Shown: positions 1-5,726 of the stretch, one piece after another
Layout: every line of letters begins with the position of its first letter
Position numbering within the stretch: the stretch's first letter is position 1
Assembly: GCA_937960625.1 (NCBI GenBank)
Contig: CALGPD010000490.1
Location: forward strand, 1 to 6,049
From: an uncultured Spirochaetia bacterium
Lineage (GTDB): Bacteria; Spirochaetota; CALGPD01
DNA: 6,049 bases
Reading direction: 5' to 3'
The notes under the pieces: generated by a model
What the model was told of the DNA's origin: nothing
Seen by the model: only the letters and a program-made list of their open reading frames with translations
Databases searched by the model: none
Translations under genes and position numbers: made by a program

Positions 1-79
1 TTTTATTTGTATATGTTTTAATGAAATTAGGAGGAGGGAAATTTTAAATTCTTATTATATTCCAATATCAATTTATTTG

Positions 80-211
80 TTATTTATCAGGTAAAGCTTG
101 AGCTTTACTTTTTTTATCAGCATTGTAATTTTTATTTTTTTTATCAGAGTCACATCCCATTCTCATTTTGCTTAGGTCTTTTGTGTATCCGAAAGTTCTG
201 CATTTTGTCAT
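80..211 (-). CDS. Possible 43-residue lysine-rich small protein
   Basis: A short minus-strand reading frame begins at ATG 211 and ends in TAA at 80-82. The start is backed by AAAGAGG placed about 6 bases upstream. I do not recognise the product. The N-terminal half has two cysteines (C4, C20) and a compact motif, FGYTKDLSKM. The C-terminal half is lysine, aspartate and asparagine rich, probably disordered, with Asp-Lys recurring about every ten residues (23, 32, 42); in the DNA this is TTTATCAG at 83, 113 and 140. No signal peptide or membrane segment is visible. Against it: the frame is short, a plus-strand terminator hairpin overlaps its codons for about residues 35-40, and no convincing promoter was found (TTGCAA and GATAAT upstream are about 20 bases apart). 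Confidence 0.42.
   Translation of the reverse strand: MTKCRTFGYTKDLSKMRMGCDSDKKNKNYNADKKSKAQALPDK
91..115 (+). terminator. Rho-independent terminator of a gene upstream of the window
   Basis: A perfect 7-bp stem (GTAAAGC at 91-97, GCTTTAC at 102-108) closes a TTGA loop and runs straight into seven T residues (109-115). This is the standard layout of an intrinsic terminator on the plus strand; the minus strand lacks a T-run. It would end a plus-strand transcript entering from the left, whose last codons may lie within the first 50-100 bases. The stem is modest (three G-C pairs). It overlaps the 3' part of the minus-strand small ORF at 80-211. Confidence 0.5.
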
Positions 212-477
212 GGCATACCTCTTTTCTATAATTATCTGTTTACTGTTACATTAATATTGCAATAATCATGCCATGTGGCGATGCCGTAACATATTATATA
301 GCTGTCAGTTAAGGGTGTGTAATATATGTTGTATTGTGGTGATTTTTTCACAAGGTGTAGCAATTTTTATCCACAATTTAGCCTGATTAGCAAATTTTAC
401 TTGATATTGCGGGTTTTTTTATTGAAAATTATTTATAATGAAATTATTCTTAATTTTCATTAAATTTAAGCAAAAAA
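212..477. other. Gene-poor intergenic stretch
   Basis: No reading frame with a credible ribosome site was found on either strand. Visible structure is limited. CATGGCAT at 209-216 has its exact reverse complement ATGCCATG at 268-275. There is a short GCCA-TG-TGGC inverted repeat at 271-280 and a weak TTGTG/CACAA stem at 334-353. The right end holds the AT palindrome described separately at 423-459. The stretch probably contains divergent promoters for the small minus-strand ORF and the thioesterase gene. Confidence 0.5.
423..459. promoter_or_regulatory. Palindrome overlapping the likely thioesterase promoter
   Basis: TGAAAATTA (423-431) and TAATTTTCA (451-459) are perfect 9-base inverted arms. 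Inside them ATAAT (435-439) and ATTAT (443-447) form a second inverted pair around GAA, with a 3x3 internal loop. The element ends 18 bases before the ATG at 478 and includes TATAAT at 434-439. The alternative -35/-10 pair, TTGATA (401-406) and GAAAAT (424-429) with 17-base spacing, also touches it. The position suits an operator or leader hairpin, but in AT-rich DNA chance palindromes are common. Confidence 0.3.
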
Positions 478-867
478 ATGGAACATGTTATGAAAAATCA
501 TTCGTTCTTTTCCGGCAAGTTTAATCCCAAATCAATGGGTATTGAGTATACGGAAACTAAAACCGGAGTAAAGGCAGTATTTATCCCAAAGCCTGAGTAT
601 ATAAGTTATTTTGACGTAGTTCATGGCGGATTAATGTCTGCAATTCTCGATGATGCAATGGCGTTTAGTATAAATATACTTGGAATAAAAGCGTATACAG
701 CCAAACTTGAGGTGAAATTTGTGAAACCTCTTATAGTTGAAGAAAAATATTTTGTGCGCGCGGATATTTTAAGGAGACGGAAATCCTTTATTACAACAGA
801 AGGCGTGATTAAGGACTTTTCCGGTAACATTTTTATTACTTCATCTGCTATCTTTATCCCTGTTTGA
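478..867 (+). CDS. PaaI-like hotdog-fold acyl-CoA thioesterase
   Basis: This is a 129-residue single-domain protein of the PaaI/4HBT hotdog superfamily, which hydrolyses acyl- or aryl-CoA thioesters in the cytoplasm. The length is normal for the family. The diagnostic segment is the loop and central helix: FDVVHGGLMSAILDDAM (residues 45-61). H49-G50-G51 is the usual hotdog helix-entry motif and D58/D59 are the catalytic acid candidates. It is followed by the strand TAKLEVKFVKPL (74-85), typical of PaaI-like enzymes. The remaining beta strands follow to the C-terminus, and no extra domain is present. The start is uncertain: ATG 478 has no clear ribosome site, while ATG 490 (residue 5) has GGA 7 bases upstream. 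The substrate cannot be read from sequence. The neighbouring receptor gene appears to have its own promoter, so no operon is implied. Confidence 0.85.
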   Translation: MEHVMKNHSFFSGKFNPKSMGIEYTETKTGVKAVFIPKPEYISYFDVVHGGLMSAILDDAMAFSINILGIKAYTAKLEVKFVKPLIVEEKYFVRADILRRRKSFITTEGVIKDFSGNIFITSSAIFIPV

Positions 868-890
868 AAAAAATGTAAATATTTAAAAAA

Positions 891-920
891 TTGTGGACAT
901 GCGTAGTTACCTGTTATATA
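891..920 (+). promoter_or_regulatory. Likely sigma-70-type promoter of the chemotaxis receptor gene
   Basis: TTGTGG (891-896) and TATATA (915-920) are 18 bases apart, and TG at 912-913 gives an extended -10. A transcript from here would have a leader of about 20 bases carrying AGGGGAG (938-944), 4 bases before ATG 949. I saw no sigma-28 or sigma-54 motif, which some motility genes use. Confidence 0.4.
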
Positions 921-948
921 CTCTTCAAAAAGTCTATAGGGGAGATAT

Positions 949-2811
949 ATGTTAAATAGATTTAGTCTTAAGACCAAACTTGTATTTTTTTCAATTATCA
1001 TGATTACGGTAATGAGCAGCGGATTTCTTATCTATTCATTAGCTAACCTAAAGCATAATGTTTATGAGTTGAAAAAAGAAGGCCTTAGAAACGTTGTTCA
1101 AGGAATACATTCCCTTATTAGTTATTATTACAATTTATATAGAGCCGGCGAAATAACTGAAGAGCAGGCAAAAATTAAAGCTTATAAACTATTAACGCAT
1201 TACAGGTATGATAAAACGAATTATTTTTGGATAAATGATTTTAACGTTAAAATGGTTTGGCATCCAATAATCACAAATTTAAACGGAAAAGATATTTCAA
1301 ATTATAAAGACACTGCCGGTAAACTCGTTAAATCTTCAAATGGAATTAATTTTTTCATTGAAATTGTTGATAAATGCAAAAAATACGGACAAGGTTATAT
1401 TCGTTACCGTTGGCCTAAACCCAATAATATTAACTTGTATATTTGGAAAATGAGTTTTGTTAAGGCATTTAAACCGTGGAAATGGGTTATTGGTTCAGGC
1501 GTCTGGCTTGTGGATGTTAATCAGAAAGTGAGCAACGCTTTTATTGCAATGACCATTATTTTTATAATTATTCTCGTTGTTTCAATAATAATATTTTACG
1601 TTTTTGCGACTGCAATTTCAAAACCAATTGTAAATATAACAAAGGCAGCAAACGATATTTCAAACAACGACCTAAGTTCTCAGATTGAAAAAGTGCAAAG
1701 GCTTGATGAAATTGGAATATTAACAAATTCTCTTTCGGATATGAAACAAAACCTTACCGGAATTATTTTTAATATAAAATCCATTGGGCAGACAATAAAC
1801 AGTGAAATACGCGGTTTTAATGAAAAAGTCCGTGAAGGGAATAGAACCCTCGAAAAATTTACGTGTTCAAGTAATAACATAGATGATTCTGCTCATGAGC
1901 AAAGCGCGAATATCAAACAGGTTATGAACACTGTATCCGGTATTGATACTAGTATTGCTGTAGTAAAAGAAAGCATTGAAAAGCAATCAGAATCGGTTGA
2001 CAGTTCATCAGCCGCAATTGAAGAAATGGTTGACAATTTAGAATCAATTTCCCAAACAACGAATAAAGCAAATGAACTTTCCGCTGAATTCAATGAGATC
2101 GCGCGTAATGGCGGGGATTCAATTCAAAACGCGTTAGACGGCATAAACAGTATAAAGGATTCAAGTAAAAAAATTAATGATATAATAAACGTAATTACCG
2201 GTATCTCTGAACAAACTAACTTGCTCGCTATGAATGCGGCTATAGAAGCTGCTCATGCCGGAAAATACGGTAAAGGTTTTGCCGTTGTCGCGAATGAAAT
2301 TAGAAAACTCGCGGAAACATCAGCGTCTTCGGCAAAAGAAATAATGGTGCATATAAAAGAAATTATGAACAGGATTAGCACAACCGCACAAAGAGGAGAA
2401 GACGCGAAATCCGGTTTGAATAATATTATTGAAAACGTAAAGAAATCGAGTAAAATAAATGAAGAAATAAATTCCGCGATATTAAAACAGTCAAAAGAAG
2501 CTAAAAACGTGTTAGGAACAACGCACTCACTTGTTGGAATAACTGAAGAAATAAAAGAAAACATGGAAATTATTTTCGTTGGCAGCAAAACCATCGTAAA
2601 AAGCGTTTCGGATTTAAACGAACTTTCCAACTCAATTTCACATACAACATCAGACCAGTCAAAATGGGTTTCAAGTATAGTGAACACTATAAATATCATT
2701 ACACATGCTCTCGATAATATTAATCACGTTGTAAATGAGTTTGAAAGCGAGATTGATATTTTTAAATTCAGCAGTGATAAACAAGAAAAAGCAGTGATAC
2801 TGGCGATATAA
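949..2811 (+). CDS. Methyl-accepting chemotaxis receptor with an sCache_2 sensor domain
   Basis: This is a complete 620-residue transmembrane chemoreceptor. In order: TM1 (about 11-31); a periplasmic single Cache domain of the sCache_2 type (about 35-190), marked by YFWIND (92-97), HP at 105-106, LNGKDIS (111-117), WPKP (155-158) and FKPWKWVIGSG (174-184); TM2 (about 198-222); HAMP (about 221-274, with a DE.G motif at 253-256); then a long coiled-coil signalling domain to about residue 600. The hairpin tip that binds CheA and CheW is well conserved: ISEQTNLLAMNAAIEAA (419-435) and KGFAVVANEIRKLAE (442-456). Cache domains of this type often sense small carboxylates; the ligand here is unknown. 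The protein ends KAVILAI and lacks the NWETF-like pentapeptide that tethers CheR and CheB in some receptors. AGGGGAG precedes the ATG. No other chemotaxis gene is in the window. Confidence 0.95.
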   Translation: MLNRFSLKTKLVFFSIIMITVMSSGFLIYSLANLKHNVYELKKEGLRNVVQGIHSLISYYYNLYRAGEITEEQAKIKAYKLLTHYRYDKTNYFWINDFNVKMVWHPIITNLNGKDISNYKDTAGKLVKSSNGINFFIEIVDKCKKYGQGYIRYRWPKPNNINLYIWKMSFVKAFKPWKWVIGSGVWLVDVNQKVSNAFIAMTIIFIIILVVSIIIFYVFATAISKPIVNITKAANDISNNDLSSQIEKVQRLDEIGILTNSLSDMKQNLTGIIFNIKSIGQTINSEIRGFNEKVREGNRTLEKFTCSSNNIDDSAHEQSANIKQVMNTVSGIDTSIAVVKESIEKQSESVDSSSAAIEEMVDNLESISQTTNKANELSAEFNEIARNGGDSIQNALDGINSIKDSSKKINDIINVITGISEQTNLLAMNAAIEAAHAGKYGKGFAVVANEIRKLAETSASSAKEIMVHIKEIMNRISTTAQRGEDAKSGLNNIIENVKKSSKINEEINSAILKQSKEAKNVLGTTHSLVGITEEIKENMEIIFVGSKTIVKSVSDLNELSNSISHTTSDQSKWVSSIVNTINIITHALDNINHVVNEFESEIDIFKFSSDKQEKAVILAI

Positions 2812-2817
2812 AAATAA

Positions 2818-3621
2818 TTATATATCTTTAACCGTAGTGTTTTTATTTATCCAATTAATAATATCATTGGCAACTGTTTCATGATTATTTTCAATCATGA
2901 ACATGTGGCCGTTGTTTTTTAAAAGCATAAAATCCCCGTTATATTTTTTCGCAAGTTGTTTTGCTGTTTTTGGCCCTATTGTATAATCTTTTTCAGCGCC
3001 TATTGCCAGAACCGGGCATTTGATTTTTCCGTTGTCAATATCAACAATTGGTTTTTTTCCAACTTCATGCGCAACGAGTGAGGATTCAGGTACGAATTTT
3101 TTAAAATATTTTTCAGCTTCCTGTTCTGTCATATTGTTTAAAGCAAACTCTCTTGCCATTTTGTATATCATGTTTAAAGGTTCATCATTTTTCGCCGCTT
3201 TTATCTGCTGCATGGAGTACCAGCCGAATTTAAATATTTTCCTGATATGGTATTTAACGTTTTTAGGCGGAGCAGAGCACGCGAGTATTGCGGCTTTTAA
3301 ATCAAATTCTTCAAGTATTTTTTGAGCGATTAATCCGCCCATCGAATGGCCGATAATAACATCGGGTTTTATTTTTTTTACAACATGCCTTGTATCCTGA
3401 ATGTATTCGTAAATGCTAACTTTACCGAGATCAGGCACATCGGGGTTAGGGTCATGGCCTCTAAGATTATTCGCGTACACTTCAAAACCCGCATTATTGA
3501 AAATTTCCATGAAATTATGCCAATACCATGAACCCCCGTTTGAGCCGTGCACAAATAAAACTTTTAATCCTTCACCTCTGATTTTTTCAACCACAAGGCC
3601 TTTAACTTTTATCCAGTTCAA
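2818..3621 (-). CDS. Alpha/beta hydrolase (esterase/lipase-like), TTG start
   Basis: This 267-residue protein has a full alpha/beta-hydrolase fold and no signal peptide, so it is probably cytoplasmic. HGSNGGSWYW (25-34) is the oxyanion loop. RGHDPNP (54-60) matches the usual RGHG-type strand-4 motif. GHSMGG (91-96) is the nucleophile elbow with S93. D212 in EKDYTIGP and H239 in NNGHMF complete the triad. A lid-like helical section spans about 118-190. The fold covers esterases, lipases, haloperoxidases and C-C hydrolases; the substrate cannot be assigned. The start codon is TTG (3619-3621), with AGGGG 8 bases upstream and no in-frame ATG or GTG nearby. The gene converges on the chemoreceptor with 6 bases between stop codons and no strong terminator between them. 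It has its own promoter and a leader hairpin. Confidence 0.9.
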   Translation of the reverse strand: MNWIKVKGLVVEKIRGEGLKVLFVHGSNGGSWYWHNFMEIFNNAGFEVYANNLRGHDPNPDVPDLGKVSIYEYIQDTRHVVKKIKPDVIIGHSMGGLIAQKILEEFDLKAAILACSAPPKNVKYHIRKIFKFGWYSMQQIKAAKNDEPLNMIYKMAREFALNNMTEQEAEKYFKKFVPESSLVAHEVGKKPIVDIDNGKIKCPVLAIGAEKDYTIGPKTAKQLAKKYNGDFMLLKNNGHMFMIENNHETVANDIINWINKNTTVKDI

Positions 3622-3649
3622 ATTGTATACCCCTGTAATTATTAATATT

Positions 3650-3678
3650 AAAAAGACTTTTGATATAATATCAAAAGT
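3650..3678 (-). promoter_or_regulatory. Leader hairpin with T-run before the hydrolase gene
   Basis: ACTTTTGATA (3656-3665) and TATCAAAAGT (3669-3678) are perfect 10-base inverted arms around a 3-base centre. Read on the minus strand, the stem is followed by CTTTTT (3655-3650). It lies between the predicted hydrolase promoter (3717-3746) and its start codon (3621). That order suits an attenuator-like conditional terminator. The same palindrome could instead be a repressor site just downstream of the promoter. The stem has only two G-C pairs, so it would be a weak terminator. Confidence 0.4.
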
Positions 3679-3716
3679 TGGGTTTCAAGAAAAAATATGC
3701 TTTCAATTCGATACTA

Positions 3717-3746
3717 ATTATAGCATAACAACGGGGAAAAAACCAA
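3717..3746 (-). promoter_or_regulatory. Extended -10 promoter of the hydrolase gene
   Basis: On the minus strand, TGCTATAAT (3725-3717) is a perfect extended -10 element. TTGGTT (3746-3741) sits 18 bases upstream as a partial -35. The transcript would start near 3710 and carry a leader of about 90 bases containing the palindrome at 3656-3678 and AGGGG ahead of the TTG start. Confidence 0.45.
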
Positions 3747-3873
3747 TAAAAATTGAAATTTAAATTTTCACCGGAAAATTGAATATAAAGAAATTTACCG
3801 GCTAAAAAACCTTTTTTTTGACTTTAAGCGTGTATGAATGATTTAGGATATACGTTGGCTTTGTTATTCACCA

Positions 3874-3898
3874 CCGGAAGGCACGAAGGCCGCGAAGG
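3874..3898 (+). repeat. GGCACGAAGG-type short tandem repeat
   Basis: GAAGG recurs at 3877, 3885 and 3894, about every 8-9 bases, within CACCGGAAGGCACGAAGG. The 16 bases at 3876-3891 occur again exactly at 4046-4061. Repeats of the CACGAAGG type are known to be dispersed in genomes of many uncultured bacteria; their function is not established. Confidence 0.7.
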
Positions 3899-3990
3899 TT
3901 TGCAAGTAATTCGTAGGTTTTAAGTATAAATTTAGGATTAAATCTATAAGTTCTTTTTTTAGGTTTGAGTTTGATATTTAATATAACTTT

Positions 3991-4038
3991 TTCTTATCTT
4001 CGCGTTCTTCGCGGCTTCGAGTTAAGAAAGATTAAGAA
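3991..4038 (-). repeat. Inverted-orientation CGAAG repeat inside a stem-loop
   Basis: TTCTTATCTT (3991-4000) pairs with AAGATTAAGAA (4028-4038) with a single bulged base. Inside is CGCG-TTCTT-CGCG (4001-4013), itself a 4-bp hairpin. Read on the minus strand, the interior (GAAGCCGCGAAGAACGCGAAG) is a CGCGAAG repeat, so this copy faces the two plus-strand copies on either side of it. Confidence 0.5.
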
Positions 4039-4045
4039 TATAACT

Positions 4046-4113
4046 GGAAGGCACGAAGGCCTCGAGCGCCGGCGAAGCAATCCCATTAGGTTAACTGGGA
4101 ATTAGACTGCTTC
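4046..4113. repeat. CACGAAGG repeat joined to a GCGAAGCAATCCC hairpin repeat
   Basis: The first 16 bases duplicate 3876-3891. They lead into a palindromic module: GAAGCA (4074-4079) pairs with TGCTTC (4108-4113) and TCCCA (4081-4085) pairs with TGGGA (4096-4100), around a loop containing GTTAAC. The GCGAAGCAATC...GATTGCTTC pattern resembles a dispersed hairpin repeat common in several bacterial genomes. Another TTGCTTC lies at 4139-4145. Confidence 0.55.
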
Positions 4114-4150
4114 ATCACTAAGTTATTCGTTAGTAACATTGCTTCAAGCC

Positions 4151-4194
4151 CTGTTCATCTTGTATTTATCCAGCGTTCATGTCGCGGTTTAAAT
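4151..4194 (+). repeat. TGTTCATC-type repeat tail ending in TCGCGGTTTAAAT
   Basis: CTGTTCATCTTG, TATTTATCCAG and CGTTCATGTC follow one another as loosely related units of 10-12 bases. The module ends TCGCGGTTTAAAT (4182-4194). Almost the same ending, TCGTGGTTTAAAT, closes the other repeat cluster at 4592-4604 (12 of 13 bases alike). This suggests both clusters are copies of one kind of dispersed unit with a defined right end. Confidence 0.45.
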
Positions 4195-4278
4195 TTTTCT
4201 TCCCGGGTTTAGGTATCTCCATCTGCTGTAAAACTAAGCGTAAAATTAACCATATATAAACTTAAGTATATAAAAACA

Positions 4279-4320
4279 ACGTATAACTGTATAATAGTAT
4301 TTAAATATACGGTTATGCGT
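4279..4320 (+). repeat. 15-bp AT-rich hairpin in non-coding DNA
   Basis: Bases 4279-4293 pair with 4306-4320 around a 12-base loop: 13 Watson-Crick pairs plus two U-G pairs in the plus-strand RNA. In the minus-strand RNA the two wobble positions become C-A mismatches, so the plus strand folds better. No gene adjoins it. A second palindrome centred on CTTAAG lies just upstream (4261-4266). Confidence 0.4.
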
Positions 4321-4435
4321 AATTTTGTTACAAAAAAGTGTTTTTTCCGCGTTTTATTTTCAATTATCAAAAAAATATTTGAAAATGTATTTACTATGTG
4401 CATATGTTGTTAGGTATTGTTCAGTTTTTTATACA

Positions 4436-4570
4436 GGAAAATCAATGGGTAAGCCAACGTATACATTTAGCACGGGCGGAACATACACCGTGAAAATGAA
4501 AGTCATAGACATGTCGGGCAGCGTTGCGTATAAAACCATGGAAATAGAAATAGAAAGGATTATTATTTAA
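4436..4570 (+). pseudogene. 3' remnant of a PKD-domain gene
   Basis: An open frame ending in TAA 4568-4570 encodes GKSMGKPTYTF, then STGGTYTVKMKVIDMSGS and AYKTMEIEIERIII. This matches the second half of a PKD domain: P-T-Y-T-F, GTYTVKMKV, and D-x-SG. PKD domains are about 80-90 residues and occur in large secreted or surface proteins, so only the end of one is present. In-frame sequence upstream to 4325 shows no PKD features (the expected W-x-FGDG is absent) and looks like random AT-rich DNA. A 41-residue product could be made from ATG 4445, which has AGGA at 4435-4438, but a decayed fragment is more likely. The last codons (EIEIERI) are repeated in the same frame at the window's right edge. 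Confidence 0.6.
4542..4560 (+). repeat. 19-base direct repeat, copy 1
   Basis: AAATAGAAATAGAAAGGAT here is identical to the last 19 bases of the window (6031-6049). In both places it is read in the same frame as x-I-E-I-E-R-. The base before each copy differs (G here, A there). The right copy is cut by the window edge, so the true repeat may be longer. Confidence 0.8.
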
Positions 4571-4571
4571 T

Positions 4572-4663
4572 TTTAGTGTGTTTAGTGTTTTTCGTGGTTT
4601 AAATCTTAATGTTAAATATCCAATTTTTTTAAGTTAACCACCAAACACACCAAACACACGAAA
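4572..4663. repeat. Imperfect 28-base inverted repeat of NAAACACAC units
   Basis: The arm at 4572-4599 (TTTAGTGTG...TCGTGGTT) and the arm at 4636-4663 (AACCACCAAACACAC...) are reverse complements at 24 of 28 positions, with 36 bases between them. They sit between the stop of the PKD remnant and the barrel gene. A transcript could form a long stem-loop just ahead of the barrel gene's ribosome site. Confidence 0.7.
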
Positions 4664-4668
4664 CACAC
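4642..4668 (+). repeat. Three tandem 9-mers (C/G)AAACACAC
   Basis: CAAACACAC, CAAACACAC and GAAACACAC follow without gaps, then GAAAAAA. The left arm at 4572-4599, read on the minus strand, has the same 9-base period. Read in the frame of the next gene, the run gives N-H-Q-T-H-Q-T-H-E-T-H-E-K, open from 4633 (just after a TAA at 4630-4632) into the barrel gene, though without a start codon of its own. Confidence 0.75.
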
Positions 4669-4689
4669 GAAAAAAATAGAAAAATGAAT

Positions 4690-4694
4690 AGGAG
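4690..4694 (+). promoter_or_regulatory. Ribosome binding site that selects a TTG start
   Basis: AGGAG at 4690-4694 lies 7 bases before TTG 4702-4704. The in-frame ATG at 4684 has only AAAATAGAAAA before it and would itself contain this AGGAG in its codons. The spacing therefore favours TTG 4702 as the start of the barrel gene. Confidence 0.6.
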
Positions 4695-4701
4695 AATTGA
4701 T

Positions 4702-5709
4702 TTGAAGAAAAAGGCAATATTAAAATTAACATTTGTGGTTCTTTTTTTAGTTTTAGCTAACGCGTTGTTTGCCGGGCAGGGAGAAACACAGGGAGTTAAT
4801 AAAGGTGAAGAAAAGCAAGAGTTGCTAGTTAGAATCACGCAGCAAGATAAGATGAGAGCAGAATACAGAGTTAGATTTACAAATAAGGTTGTAGTAGTAT
4901 TTAATAACAAGGAATACATAATACCAAAAAGTGAATTTCTTTTTAAAGCTTCAACTCCAAAAGCTTTAGCATTTTATAAAAAAGCTCTAGAAGAATATAA
5001 TACTACCATTGTTAATTATCCTAAAATAAAAAGATTTTTAGAGCGCGCGGCAAAACATTTCAACTCATGGCTCTCAAAATCTAAAGCGAATAGGGATAAA
5101 ATAGCAAGGATAATAATTGAAAGAAACGACGCTGAAATTAAAGCAAAAAGAGAAAAAGAACGTGAAGAAAAAGAATTCAGGCAAAAACTAAAAAATAACT
5201 TTAAAAACAGGCGGATATTTGGATTAGGGGTAAACATTAATTATGGTTTGGGTGGTGGTTCTCCTTCCTCAAATGTTAGAACACAATTTCAAATTGGCGC
5301 GAATATAATATATTTCATAAGGCCTCCGTATCATCTGTTAAATTTTGGTTTTTCAATTCTTGGAAATTACTTTGTTGCTAAAAGCTATAAAAAATATGAT
5401 TCTGATGATGATTATTTATATAAAGCATTTAACCTTACCGGATTATTTAATTTTTCACTTAGTCTTTCCAAAAATAGACATGTTGGGCTTTTATTTCAAT
5501 TTGGATATAGTAAAAATTTCAAAATTGAAGGGGAATACGGTGAAACAGACGCGATTGTAGGATCAATAGGATATTTCAGTATTTTAGTTGATTTGAAAAT
5601 GGGTCAAATAGTTAAATTTTATTTTAAATTTCCTAAATCAAATTATCTCTCAAGTTCAAGAGGATTTGGGTTTGGTTTTTCGTTTTCGTTATTTTATAAC
5701 TTTTTGTAA
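4702..5709 (+). CDS. Exported protein with helical N-terminal half and C-terminal outer-membrane beta-barrel
   Basis: With the TTG start the product is 335 residues; from ATG 4684 it would be 341. It begins MKKKAILK, then a hydrophobic core and a likely cleavage site after ALFA (residue 24): a good Sec signal peptide. Residues 25-170 are a mixed then helical region, ending in a highly charged Lys/Glu helix (about 140-165, possible coiled coil). Residues 171-335 show alternating hydrophobic/polar and aromatic strands, about eight of them, separated by Gly, Asp or Ser-rich turns and ending GFGFGFSFSLFYNFL. That is the pattern of a small outer-membrane barrel, although the last residue is Leu instead of the usual Phe. 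I do not recognise a family and no function is proposed. The next exported-protein gene follows after 17 bases. NAAACACAC repeats lie immediately upstream. Confidence 0.75.
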   Translation: MKKKAILKLTFVVLFLVLANALFAGQGETQGVNKGEEKQELLVRITQQDKMRAEYRVRFTNKVVVVFNNKEYIIPKSEFLFKASTPKALAFYKKALEEYNTTIVNYPKIKRFLERAAKHFNSWLSKSKANRDKIARIIIERNDAEIKAKREKEREEKEFRQKLKNNFKNRRIFGLGVNINYGLGGGSPSSNVRTQFQIGANIIYFIRPPYHLLNFGFSILGNYFVAKSYKKYDSDDDYLYKAFNLTGLFNFSLSLSKNRHVGLLFQFGYSKNFKIEGEYGETDAIVGSIGYFSILVDLKMGQIVKFYFKFPKSNYLSSSRGFGFGFSFSLFYNFL

Positions 5710-5726
5710 AGAATAAGGAGTATATT

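Larger units (their letters stand above)
3747..4435. other. Long non-coding stretch filled with repeats and hairpins
   Basis: No credible gene was found on either strand. The first part (3747-3870) is plain AT-rich sequence with a 9-of-10 imperfect stem around CCGG (3772-3805) and a T8 run that lies too far from the stem to be a good terminator. From 3870 to 4208 the composition becomes visibly richer in G and C and consists of short repeat modules, listed separately. From 4209 the DNA is AT-rich again and holds the 15-bp hairpin at 4279-4320. A TTGTTA/TATACA pair with 17-base spacing (4407-4435) resembles a promoter but lies too close to the next ATG to be convincing. Confidence 0.5.

Noticed and set aside
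28..37. AGGAGGAGGG as a strong ribosome binding site
   Set aside because: No ATG, GTG or TTG lies at a usable distance downstream.
1..96. End of an upstream plus-strand gene
   Set aside because: All three plus frames are open from the window start and stop at 21, 47 or 96. None gives recognisable protein sequence, so the true end cannot be chosen, although the terminator at 91-115 implies such a gene.
2805..2826. Bidirectional terminator between the receptor and hydrolase genes
   Set aside because: Only a 6-bp AT-rich stem (GATATA/TATATC) with a 10-base loop and no adjoining T-run in either direction.
3772..3820. Plus-strand terminator (CCGG stem followed by T8)
   Set aside because: The stem has a mismatch, the T-run begins well after it, and no plus-strand gene leads into it.
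3874..4061. CRISPR array
   Set aside because: The repeated units are only 8-16 bases, unevenly spaced and in both orientations, without regular spacers or cas genes.
4325..4435. N-terminal part of the 81-residue frame preceding the PKD fragment
   Set aside because: The sequence is AT-rich, shows no PKD features and has no clear ribosome site; it looks like chance open frame.
4407..4435. TTGTTA/TATACA promoter with 17-base spacing
   Set aside because: A transcript would start almost at ATG 4445, leaving no room for the AGGA site, and downstream lies only a gene remnant.
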